Positions 1 through 5,148 are shown, numbered from the stretch's first letter. The stretch is 5,148 nt of DNA from Oscillospiraceae bacterium (GCA_902795955.1 CADBNJ010000321.1:1-5148); one strand, 5' to 3'. Made by a program: numbers and translations. Notes: generated by a model not told the origin, from the letters alone.

Positions 1-533
1 AAAACTTTCCTCCCGGAGTCAAACTTGTCAAGAGCCGTCATGACCGTATCCAGGATCTTTTTGTTATCATCTTCCGACAGCTCACGGTCAGTGTGGATCC
101 TGACCGAGGGGCTGCCCGAATTATCTCTATTCGCGTAGTTCTCGAATTCGAGACCGTACTCTCCGGCAATCTCCTTGAGGTCCCCGCTCTTGAGGAATTC
201 ATCTATGTAGTAATATGCAAAATCTCCGGTCCCAAGAAAGTATCCCTTCCTGCTCTCGGTGACAGTATATTCGAACCCGAATTCATTATCCTTCATCACG
301 TGCACCGTCGCATCAGAACCGCCGCGTTCTTCAGCATATGAGTCGACCTCTCTGCAAGGCCCAAACCAGTAATCACAGTATTCTTCTGCACTCCCGTACT
401 GATCAGAGTGATCCCTGCCGCCTGACAATCCTCCCGGGAAAAGTGAACACCCGCTCATAATAGCAGCGGCAAGAAGCACGCCGGCAACGACAGCGATCCT
501 TATATTATCCGTAAGATTCTTGCTTATTCTCAT
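1..533 (-). CDS. Predicted lipoprotein of unknown function (3' end outside window)
   Basis: This gene is partial: it starts at ATG 533 and is still open at the window edge after 177 residues. The start is set by GGAGG at 540-544, 6 bases before the ATG. The N-terminus is a lipoprotein signal: basic residues (R2, K5, R12), a hydrophobic stretch at about 13-27, then the lipobox-like MSGC with the probable lipidated Cys29, followed by a Gly/Ser-rich linker. It should therefore be exported and anchored on the outer face of the cytoplasmic membrane. The mature part is acidic and rich in Tyr, Asp and Glu (for example the run FAYYYIDEF near residue 105), with no catalytic motif I recognise. It follows the upstream lipoprotein gene by 38 bases on the same strand and is probably in the same operon. 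The function is unknown; a surface or sensory accessory role is only a guess. Confidence 0.8.
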   Translation of the reverse strand, partial: MRISKNLTDNIRIAVVAGVLLAAAIMSGCSLFPGGLSGGRDHSDQYGSAEEYCDYWFGPCREVDSYAEERGGSDATVHVMKDNEFGFEYTVTESRKGYFLGTGDFAYYYIDEFLKSGDLKEIAGEYGLEFENYANRDNSGSPSVRIHTDRELSEDDNKKILDTVMTALDKFDSGRKV

Positions 534-571
534 TTATCGCCTCCACAGCCGTATCATAAACAGGATTCCCA

Positions 572-1270
572 TTACCGCCCCGGATGGATGTTATAGACAA
601 CATAATCCGGCTTAACCGCACTGTCGTCAAGCTCCCAGACATCTCCGTTCTTCCGGTAGCACACCAGATCCTTGTGATGTATCTGTATCCAGAGATTGTA
701 ATCCCTGTCCCAGCAGACACCGCGCCACTCAGACTCGGCACACGGCGGGAAGCTGAATACCTTCTCCTCCCCGGAATAAACATCCAGCATAAGCTTATCC
801 TCTTCCATGTGGTACCTGACACTGTATTTGCCGTCGTAAGAATCACTCTCACTTAATTTGGGCAGGATATAATAATCCGAGGTAATCCCGCCGCTCTTAT
901 CGAGCAGATATCCCTCGTATGCATCCTTCCCGGCGAAATAATACATCAGATCATTGCTCTGGATACTGTTCACGACCGGCCCTATGTCCGAGCCTGCCGT
1001 CCTCAAGGTGTTGGTCACATCAAACTCCTGATCCGGATCGTCCTTCAGTGCGACTACGTATCTCGTCTTCCAATCGTCTACCTGCTCACTGGAGACGATA
1101 ACGAACTCTGCATCGTACATCTCTTCCAGCCTGTTAAGAAACTCCTCTTCCGTGTAAAGCTTCTCGCGGCGGCATGCACACACGCCCAGGGTCACGGACA
1201 TTATCAGCACGAGAACGGCCGCCATCCTCAATGTCCTGAAATATCCTGAAGTATTACTTTGCGAAGTCAT
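572..1270 (-). CDS. Predicted lipoprotein of unknown function, 232 residues
   Basis: The chosen start is ATG 1270, with AGGAGG at 1281-1286, 10 bases upstream. A longer reading from 1321 is possible but adds 17 residues that overlap the previous gene and have no comparable ribosome binding site. The N-terminus has Arg residues at 12 and 15, a hydrophobic core at about 16-30, then GVCACRR. Cys31 or, more likely, Cys33 (V-C-A-C) would be the lipidated residue, so the protein is expected to be membrane anchored outside the cell. The mature domain is acidic, with many Asp, Glu and Tyr residues, and begins with a helix-like stretch (YTEEEFLNRLEEMY). A Trp-rich segment (about residues 181-200) lies near the C-terminus. 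I recognise no enzyme motif. The stop codon of the zinc-ribbon gene overlaps this gene's ribosome binding site, which argues for co-transcription and possibly coupled translation. Function unknown. Confidence 0.85.
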   Translation of the reverse strand: MTSQSNTSGYFRTLRMAAVLVLIMSVTLGVCACRREKLYTEEEFLNRLEEMYDAEFVIVSSEQVDDWKTRYVVALKDDPDQEFDVTNTLRTAGSDIGPVVNSIQSNDLMYYFAGKDAYEGYLLDKSGGITSDYYILPKLSESDSYDGKYSVRYHMEEDKLMLDVYSGEEKVFSFPPCAESEWRGVCWDRDYNLWIQIHHKDLVCYRKNGDVWELDDSAVKPDYVVYNIHPGR

Positions 1271-1284
1271 GATATCTGTTCCTC

Positions 1285-1674
1285 CTACAGAGCCGGTGCA
1301 TGTCCCCCGCACCGCGGACAAAACCTGTAATTATCGTGATGGTGCCCCGAATAATATGTAAACCCGCACTGATAGCATATATGCTTCCTCTCAACCGGCG
1401 GAAAGTCAAATGACCCGTATTCCCATTCTGATTGCATCGGGCTGTATGTTCCCTCTACCACAGATGCTCCGCACAATCTGCAGTACTTGTCTGAAGCATC
1501 TTCAAGCCGGAAAAGGCATCCGGGACATTTATCTCTATGCAGCGTATTCCACTGCGGATTGCGTGTCCCGCATGATCTGCAGTATTCATCTTCAATATCC
1601 AGACGCCCGTGACATTTGGTGCAGGATGGTCCGTTTACCAGGTTATTAAAAAAATCCGCCAGATCATTAGCCAT
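1285..1674 (-). CDS. Small protein with three zinc-ribbon-like cysteine sets
   Basis: This is a 129-residue protein starting at ATG 1674, with GGAGGT at 1683-1688 placed 8 bases upstream. It carries six CxxC pairs that group into three four-cysteine sets: C18/C21 with C32/C35, C50/C53 with C65/C68, and C100/C103 with C119/C122. Each set is a typical zinc-ribbon spacing, and second knuckles such as YCRSCG, YCRLCG and FCPRCG match the common bacterial zinc-ribbon style. There is no signal peptide or membrane segment, so it should be cytoplasmic. The third set encloses a histidine cluster (H111-H113), which could also bind metal. Residues 1-16 may form a short helix. Such proteins often mediate protein or nucleic-acid contacts, but no partner can be named. 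It lies 23 bases after the DUF4143 ATPase gene and 14 bases before a lipoprotein gene, an operon-like arrangement that is its best functional clue. Confidence 0.85.
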   Translation of the reverse strand: MANDLADFFNNLVNGPSCTKCHGRLDIEDEYCRSCGTRNPQWNTLHRDKCPGCLFRLEDASDKYCRLCGASVVEGTYSPMQSEWEYGSFDFPPVERKHICYQCGFTYYSGHHHDNYRFCPRCGGHAPAL

Positions 1675-1697
1675 TTTATTACACCTCCAATGATATA

Positions 1698-2963
1698 CTA
1701 CTCTTGCAGCAGGAATTTATATATCGGCATTACTTCAATGGTATATCCGTCTTTCTCGATCACTCTTTCTTCTTCAAGCGTAACGATTACCAGACGATGA
1801 TCCGATCCCGTTCTCTCTGCAAAAGACAAAAGGCTCTTCACCTCGCGTTCCTCTGCCTCTGCCAACGAATACGCTACCTGAATCGCGGTTCTGTCTTCCG
1901 GAATATAGAAGTCTATATCCACACCGGTCTGCGAAGACTTATAGTAGTACAGATCTTCAGCGTACTTACGCCAAAGATAAATTGCTACAGTGTTCTCGAG
2001 AAGGGTTGAACTCTTATCAACAAGAAAAAGAGAGAGAACTCCGTTGTCAGAAAAGTAGAACCTTGGTGTGCCTTCTTTATCGGCAAACTTCGAGACAAAA
2101 TTCCTTGTCCTGAAGATAAGATACGCATTCTCAGCATAAGAAGAATAATCGATCATTGAATCCGTTGACGTCTTAACACCAACAGCCTTCACATTACCGG
2201 CTAATGTGTTATAAGACACCTCATTCTTTACCGTTTCCGCTATCTTCTTTACCATCAGGCGGAGAGCCATCATATTATTGATCCGTTCCCTCTCGATAAT
2301 ATCTCCAAGCAACACCTTATCGTATACACTTTTGATATATTCACGCTTATTAACCAATGATAAGGATTCCGGCAGACCTCCATCAGAAATATACTCCTGA
2401 CATGTCTTTCTGATAAGTGCACTCTTCGACGTCGTAAGCAATGCTGCTTCATCGTGTTTTACCTTTTTGAAGTCTAATACTTCAGAGAAAGAAAACGGCG
2501 TTATCATTCTCGGAATATAGCGTCCACCCAAGACACTCGCCATTTCCGAGCTGAGCATCTTCGCATTGCTTCCGGTTATCTGAACATGCTTTTTCTGATC
2601 TGCCAATCTTCTGGCAAAGTGTTCCCAACCATCAACATTCTGGATCTCATCGAAAAAATAATATATCTCGTTCTCACCCGCCAGTTCGTGAGCTGTCTCA
2701 ACAATGTCATTATAGTCACCCGTATTAAAACCAAGTAATCTATCATCTTCAAAGTTGATATATACTATCTGAGACCAATCGCATCCATCCGAGATCAGAT
2801 CCCTGACCATCTTATACAGCAACGTGGATTTACCCGATCTTCTGAGTCCGACCAGAATATAATTGACGTTCTTCTCAAAGTGATAGTCTCTATTAACTAT
2901 CTCAATGTTCTTGATCATCTCGTTCTGATCCAAGATAACCTGCTTAAGCACGCTGTGATTCAT
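1698..2963 (-). CDS. AAA_14/DUF4143 family ATP-binding protein
   Basis: This 421-residue protein has the full layout of the AAA_14-DUF4143 ATPase family, which is usually about 380-480 residues long. The Walker A motif is G39-LRRSGKST-47. The Walker B strand is YYFFDE at 101-106, followed by IQN. A sensor-like ITGSNAKML lies at 129-137, with a GGRY arginine at 148. Residues about 250-284 look like the winged-helix segment of the family. The C-terminal DUF4143 part keeps a nuclease-fold core (E323, GVDIDF at 347-352, QV at 362-363) but has Q-V-A-Y where an active nuclease would have ExK, so it is probably not a nuclease. The ATG at 2963 follows GAGGGG at 2969-2974 by 5 bases. No signal peptide is present, so it is cytoplasmic. 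Family members are abundant in anaerobes and largely uncharacterised. A promoter with two palindromic repeats lies just upstream. By eye the gene looks more AT-rich than its neighbours, which could reflect transfer. Confidence 0.92.
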   Translation of the reverse strand: MNHSVLKQVILDQNEMIKNIEIVNRDYHFEKNVNYILVGLRRSGKSTLLYKMVRDLISDGCDWSQIVYINFEDDRLLGFNTGDYNDIVETAHELAGENEIYYFFDEIQNVDGWEHFARRLADQKKHVQITGSNAKMLSSEMASVLGGRYIPRMITPFSFSEVLDFKKVKHDEAALLTTSKSALIRKTCQEYISDGGLPESLSLVNKREYIKSVYDKVLLGDIIERERINNMMALRLMVKKIAETVKNEVSYNTLAGNVKAVGVKTSTDSMIDYSSYAENAYLIFRTRNFVSKFADKEGTPRFYFSDNGVLSLFLVDKSSTLLENTVAIYLWRKYAEDLYYYKSSQTGVDIDFYIPEDRTAIQVAYSLAEAEEREVKSLLSFAERTGSDHRLVIVTLEEERVIEKDGYTIEVMPIYKFLLQE

Positions 2964-3006
2964 ATTATCCCCTCTCTTACAGGTTTTTAACAGTAAATGT
3001 GACTAT

Positions 3007-3035
3007 ATTTTATCGTGTGTACACGACACTTTCAA
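3007..3035 (-). promoter_or_regulatory. Predicted sigma-70-type promoter of the DUF4143 ATPase operon
   Basis: On the minus strand TTGAAA (3030-3035) and TAAAAT (3007-3012) are separated by exactly 17 bases, close to the housekeeping consensus. Transcription would begin near 3000, leaving a leader of about 36 bases before the ATG at 2963. The spacer contains the whole palindromic core TCGTGTGTACACGA (3013-3026), so a protein bound there would block RNA polymerase. The boxes are seen; promoter activity and repression are inferred. Confidence 0.6.
3008..3033 (-). repeat. Operator-like palindromic repeat, copy 1 (within promoter spacer)
   Basis: The core TCGTGTGTACACGA at 3013-3026 has perfect 6-bp arms (TCGTGT and ACACGA) around a 2-base centre. 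The surrounding 26 bases match copy 2 at 23 of 26 positions, including the flanking TTTTA and CA, so the whole unit is repeated and not only the dyad. Its position between the predicted -35 and -10 is that of a repressor operator. The binding protein is not known; self-regulation by the DUF4143 protein, which has a winged-helix-like segment, is one possibility. Confidence 0.7.
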
Positions 3036-3039
3036 CCAT

Positions 3040-3065
3040 TTTTATCGTGTATGCACGACAATTTC
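3040..3065 (-). repeat. Operator-like palindromic repeat, copy 2 (upstream of -35)
   Basis: The core TCGTGTATGCACGA at 3045-3058 has perfect 5-bp arms (TCGTG and CACGA) around 4 bases. It is centred 32 bp from copy 1, about three helical turns, so two bound dimers would sit on the same face of the DNA and could cooperate. The three mismatches to copy 1 are two in the dyad centre and one in the flank, as expected if the arms are the selected part. Confidence 0.7.
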
Positions 3066-3109
3066 CCGGAAAGTCCTATGGCAGGATCACTGCTACGTGC
3101 CGAACACAT

Positions 3110-3133
3110 CTATCCACGTAATCTTTTCTCCAT
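3110..3133 (-). other. Seven-codon ORF with an unusually strong ribosome binding site; possible gene remnant
   Basis: Just after prfH the sequence GGAGGAGGTGA, formed by the last codons and stop of prfH, sits 6 bases before ATG 3133. The frame reads MEKRLRG and then TAG. So strong a site before so short a frame suggests the start of a decayed third gene, a short regulatory ORF, or chance from the Arg-Arg-Arg-stop codons of PrfH. A second frame opens at ATG 3109 immediately after the TAG but has no good ribosome binding site. I cannot tell whether a peptide is made. Confidence 0.25.
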
Positions 3134-3139
3134 CTCAAT

Positions 3140-3733
3140 TCACCTCCTCCTGAACTTCTCCCCTTCATACACGCGGACCGGATTCCCCCGCTCGATCTCA
3201 GTGTGTTTATGCCACGCATCATTCAAAGCATCAGCATTATTGTCTTCCTGCTTTGCCGCAAGAATGCTCTGAAGGCGTTTTATGGCACGGTTTTTATTCT
3301 GCACCTGACTTCTCTCCTCAGTACACGTAACAACTATGCCTGTCGGCTTGTGGACGATCCTTACGCCCGTCTCAACTTTATTGACGTGCTGACCGCCCTT
3401 GCCGCCGCAGTGCATAGTCGTTATCTCACAGTCCTCAAGAGCAAATTTAACTGCCTCCTCAGCCTCTCTGATCACACTGATATCCATGTACCAGTTCTTG
3501 CGCTGATGACCCGGCCTTATGGTGCTCTTCCATATCCACAATACCGTACCCTCCAGAGAAGAAACATCTTCGGAAAGCTCCATAACGGCAGACTTATAAC
3601 CGTTGCCTGAATAATCTCTGTTGACTGTTACGATCCTTGATCCTTCGTATTCTTTGAGAAGTGCTCTGCACAGCTTCTCCACTCCGACAGAGCACTCCAC
3701 GGGACCCTGTCCCGAGCTTATCTGTATTAACAT
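3140..3733 (-). CDS. prfH: PrfH, release-factor homologue that rescues damaged ribosomes
   Basis: This 197-residue protein is close to the usual PrfH length of about 200. It opens with the family-like [10 protein letters not shown] (4-13). [11 protein letters not shown] (75-85) resembles the conserved RKNW region of PrfH. The peptidyl-tRNA hydrolysis loop [13 protein letters not shown] (110-122) carries the GGQ at 113-115, followed by [13 protein letters not shown] and ERSQVQNK as in class I release factors. The codon-recognition domain of RF1/RF2 (PxT or SPF motif) is absent, as expected. Published work on PrfH shows that it acts on ribosomes cut in the 16S decoding centre, as by colicin E3-type nucleases, and releases the nascent chain so that RtcB can repair the RNA. 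Its ATG (3733) lies 2 bases after the rtcB stop, and its ribosome binding site GAGAGG (3739-3744) abuts that stop, so translation is probably coupled. The C-terminus ends in three Arg codons that form a ribosome binding site for a tiny ORF. Confidence 0.95.
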   Translation of the reverse strand: MLIQISSGQGPVECSVGVEKLCRALLKEYEGSRIVTVNRDYSGNGYKSAVMELSEDVSSLEGTVLWIWKSTIRPGHQRKNWYMDISVIREAEEAVKFALEDCEITTMHCGGKGGQHVNKVETGVRIVHKPTGIVVTCTEERSQVQNKNRAIKRLQSILAAKQEDNNADALNDAWHKHTEIERGNPVRVYEGEKFRRR

Positions 3734-3735
3734 AT

Positions 3736-4854
3736 TTACCTCTCTTTCCCTGCCTTAAAGCTGTATACAGGCTTTATGATCTCTTTGACTTCAACCGTCT
3801 CTTCTACACCTGCCAGGATCTCATCGATCCCGCGGTATGCTATAGGCGCTTCATCCAGCGTTTCCGCGCAGACGGATGTGCTGTAGATACCCTTCATGTC
3901 CTTCTTGAAAGAAGATACCGTGTAACTGTTCTGTACCTCAGTTCTCTTGAGCTTTCGCCCTGATCCGTGAGGTGCCGAGAAGTTCCATTCGGGATTGCCC
4001 CTGCCCACACCGAGGATCACTCCGTCACGCATGTTAACGGGGATTATCACGCGCTCTCCTTTAAGCGCAGAGCAGGCACCCTTGCGGAGGATCTTCGTGC
4101 CGTCCGAAAGATTACCGATATAGTTATGGACCGACTCATAACTCTCTTCTTCCTTCCACTTCATACCCTTGAGGATCTCATTAAGGATCATCTCCCTGTT
4201 AAGCGATGCATACGCTGCAGTAACAGCAACGTCGTGAAGATAATCCTCCATGAGAGTACCTTCCACATACGCTGTCTCATACGGAACATCCCTGCCCATA
4301 TTGGCCAGCCTTCTGCGCGCTCTCTCAGTGTAGTGATCAGCCACGTCAACGCCTAAGTGACGGCTGCCTGTGTGAATAACGATATAGTATCCGTCTTCGC
4401 CCTTATCGACTTCGATAAAGTGGTTGCCCCCGCCCAGTGTCCCAAGGCTTCTTAGAGCTTTGTCAACATTAACTGAACGCAGGCAGCGAAGGTCTGAGAT
4501 CAGTCCGGTATCAGCCTTGCAGTGAGGCGCTTTTCTGATCTTAAATCCTGCCGGAACATTCTCACGGATGACGCTGTCGAGCTTCTGAAATTCAATGTTC
4601 CTGACCTTGATCTTACAGACCAGCATCCCGCATCCGATATCGATCCCCATAAGCTGCGGCATGATCTTACCGGTGACTGTCATGGTAAGGCCGACGGGGC
4701 CAACCCTGCCGGGATGACAGTCCGGCATTATCCTTATCTTTGAGCCCATCGAAATGCTGTTGTCGCAGATCATTTGAATCTGGTATCTGGCGTAATCTTC
4801 GATGTCAGAGGCATAGACTTTTGCCTCCGACCAGTTTCCTTTAATAATGTCCAT
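3736..4854 (-). CDS. rtcB: RtcB2-type RNA ligase partnered with PrfH
   Basis: This 372-residue protein is shorter than canonical RtcB (408 in E. coli), as in the PrfH-linked RtcB2 group. RtcB joins RNA 3'-phosphate or 2',3'-cyclic phosphate ends to 5'-OH ends using GTP and Mn2+. By analogy with E. coli RtcB, the metal and active-site residues are all visible: PDCHPG (44-49), GIDIGCGM with D72 and C75, GGGNHF with N144 and H145, HTGSR with H161, HNY with H243, and PHGSGR with H296, the expected guanylylated histidine. [11 protein letters not shown] near the C-terminus is also typical. The chosen start is ATG 4854, with AAGGA (4862-4866) 7 bases upstream. A start at 4899 would add 15 residues with no family-like sequence. 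With prfH directly behind it, the likely substrate is cleaved 16S rRNA. A structured leader with a small ORF precedes it, and part of its ribosome binding site can pair within a hairpin (4863-4880). Confidence 0.95.
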   Translation of the reverse strand: MDIIKGNWSEAKVYASDIEDYARYQIQMICDNSISMGSKIRIMPDCHPGRVGPVGLTMTVTGKIMPQLMGIDIGCGMLVCKIKVRNIEFQKLDSVIRENVPAGFKIRKAPHCKADTGLISDLRCLRSVNVDKALRSLGTLGGGNHFIEVDKGEDGYYIVIHTGSRHLGVDVADHYTERARRRLANMGRDVPYETAYVEGTLMEDYLHDVAVTAAYASLNREMILNEILKGMKWKEEESYESVHNYIGNLSDGTKILRKGACSALKGERVIIPVNMRDGVILGVGRGNPEWNFSAPHGSGRKLKRTEVQNSYTVSSFKKDMKGIYSTSVCAETLDEAPIAYRGIDEILAGVEETVEVKEIIKPVYSFKAGKER

Positions 4855-4862
4855 AATTCTTT

Positions 4863-4975
4863 CCTTTCGTAATGGAAAGGCATGCAAAATACACCTCATA
4901 GAGGCAGGTGCTTACGGATCACGCTTGGAATAGATTAATGAATGATCAAGCTACAGAAGCAGATCCTGCATGCCT
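4863..4975 (-). promoter_or_regulatory. Structured rtcB leader with two competing folds
   Basis: On the transcript, AGGCATGCA (4967-4975) is fully complementary to TGCATGCCT (4878-4886), giving a 9-bp closing stem. Inside it GGATC (4962-4966) can pair with GATCC (4916-4920), GCTTG (4947-4951) with CAAGC (4923-4927), and CACCT (4906-4910) with AGGTG (4892-4896), as in a multi-branched RNA. A second, local hairpin pairs CCTTTC (4875-4880) with GAAAGG (4863-4868) across a 6-base loop and covers most of the rtcB ribosome binding site. The 9-bp stem and the local hairpin share bases 4878-4880, so they exclude each other. The 5' arm of the long stem is exactly codons 15-17 of the leader ORF. The complementarity is seen directly; a regulatory switch is inferred. 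It matches no riboswitch class I recognise. Confidence 0.4.
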
Positions 4976-5017
4976 GTTGTTATCAGTTCTTGTTGTTATT
5001 ATTTGTCGTAATGTCAT
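4946..5017 (-). CDS. Possible 23-residue leader peptide upstream of rtcB
   Basis: An ORF starts at ATG 5017 and ends at TGA 4946-4948. AAGGAGGT at 5025-5032, a near-perfect complement to the 16S rRNA tail, lies 7 bases before the ATG and is far stronger than the ribosome binding site of rtcB itself. The peptide begins MTLRQIITTRTDNN and ends HAGSASVA. It has no signal sequence or known domain, and five of its first nine codons after the Met (ACA, ATA, ATA, ACA, ACA) are Thr or Ile. It begins about 26 bases after the predicted transcription start, and its distal codons form one arm of the leader stem, as in ribosome-sensing leader peptides. It could instead be chance or a small protein with its own role. 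I do not recognise it. Confidence 0.45.
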   Translation of the reverse strand: MTLRQIITTRTDNNRHAGSASVA

Positions 5018-5049
5018 GGTCAGGACCTCCTTCTTTGTTGATAGCGGTG

Positions 5050-5078
5050 ATTATACCTGCTGCCGGTTGATTATGCAA
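5050..5078 (-). promoter_or_regulatory. Predicted sigma-70-type promoter of the rtcB-prfH operon
   Basis: On the minus strand TTGCAT (5073-5078) and a perfect TATAAT (5050-5055) are separated by 17 bases. Transcription would start near 5043, about 190 bases before rtcB. No -24/-12 sigma-54 element was seen, so this operon does not appear to use the RtcR/sigma-54 control known for E. coli rtcB. The short inverted repeat GCAAT/ATTGC around and upstream of the -35 (5074-5100) is too weak to call an operator. Confidence 0.65.
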
Positions 5079-5148
5079 TACCATTCGGGAATTACATTGC
5101 CGGGCATACAAAAAGGAACTTCACGGAATTCGCGGGAGGAATGTTTAC

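Noticed and set aside
505..852. Minus-strand ORF of 115 codons across the lipoprotein junction
   Set aside because: It lies in another frame over the 232-residue lipoprotein gene and its composition (many Arg, Ser, Trp) is typical of a shadow frame; the overlapped gene has a signal peptide and a good ribosome binding site.
1271..1321. Longer N-terminus for the 232-residue lipoprotein, starting at 1321
   Set aside because: It would overlap the zinc-ribbon gene and place 17 extra residues before the lipoprotein signal; AGGAGG at 1281-1286 supports the start at 1270.
3032..3109. Small ORF of 25 codons directly after the 7-codon ORF
   Set aside because: No good ribosome binding site, and it runs through both operator-like repeats and ends at the predicted -35, so coding use is unlikely.
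3061..3110. Terminator between prfH and the ATPase promoter
   Set aside because: Only short inverted repeats (such as GCAG/CTGC near 3075-3095 and TTTCC/GGAAA near 3062-3072) with no following U-run, so no intrinsic terminator can be called.
3203..3610. Plus-strand ORF of 135 codons opposite prfH
   Set aside because: Antisense to a gene with a full set of family motifs; nothing supports it independently.
3967..4356. Plus-strand ORF of 129 codons inside rtcB
   Set aside because: Antisense shadow of a clearly conserved gene; no recognisable domain or ribosome binding site.
4855..4899. Longer N-terminus for RtcB, starting at 4899
   Set aside because: The added 15 residues come from the leader hairpin region, do not resemble RtcB, and lack a ribosome binding site; AAGGA supports the start at 4854.
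5131..5148. Possible plus-strand gene start (GGGAGG then ATG at 5141)
   Set aside because: Only one base separates the ribosome-binding-like sequence from the ATG, and only two codons are visible before the window ends.

Overview
The window looks like a piece of a Firmicutes genome, probably a gut or rumen clostridium (Lachnospiraceae or Ruminococcaceae-like). The reasons are strong GGAGG-type ribosome binding sites before almost every gene, frequent ATA, AGA and AGG codons at moderate GC, lipoproteins with Gram-positive-style lipoboxes, and a DUF4143-type ATPase of a kind common in these bacteria. This is an inference from sequence character, not a database match. Every convincing gene is on the minus strand, so the window reads from right to left.

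Right part (about 5080 down to 3110): a ribosome rescue and repair operon. A good sigma-70-like promoter (5050-5078) is followed by a possible 23-codon leader ORF with a near-perfect ribosome binding site (4946-5017). Next comes a leader rich in inverted repeats (4863-4975), then rtcB, an RtcB2-type RNA ligase (3736-4854), then prfH, a release-factor homologue (3140-3733). rtcB and prfH are 2 bases apart. Known work on this pair indicates that PrfH frees ribosomes whose 16S rRNA has been cut in the decoding centre, and that RtcB reseals the cut. The leader can be drawn in two competing folds, one of which hides the rtcB ribosome binding site. This is the most interesting possible novelty in the window. 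prfH ends in AGG AGG AGG TGA, which doubles as a strong ribosome binding site for an ORF of only 7 codons.

Centre (about 3065 to 2964): two near-identical operator-like repeats, each built on TCGTG-N4-CACGA and spaced 32 bp apart. One lies exactly in the 17-bp spacer of a predicted promoter (TTGAAA-17-TAAAAT), and the other lies just upstream of the -35. This arrangement suggests repression of the gene set to the left.

Left part (2963 down to 1): a tightly packed, probably co-transcribed set. It holds an AAA_14/DUF4143 ATPase (1698-2963), a 129-residue protein with three zinc-ribbon-like cysteine sets (1285-1674), a lipoprotein of unknown function (572-1270), and a second lipoprotein cut by the window edge (1-533). 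Gaps are 23, 14 and 38 bases, each with its own ribosome binding site. The shared job of this set is unknown.

No rRNA, tRNA, CRISPR array, insertion sequence or convincing intrinsic terminator was seen. The stretch 5079-5148 shows no supported gene.
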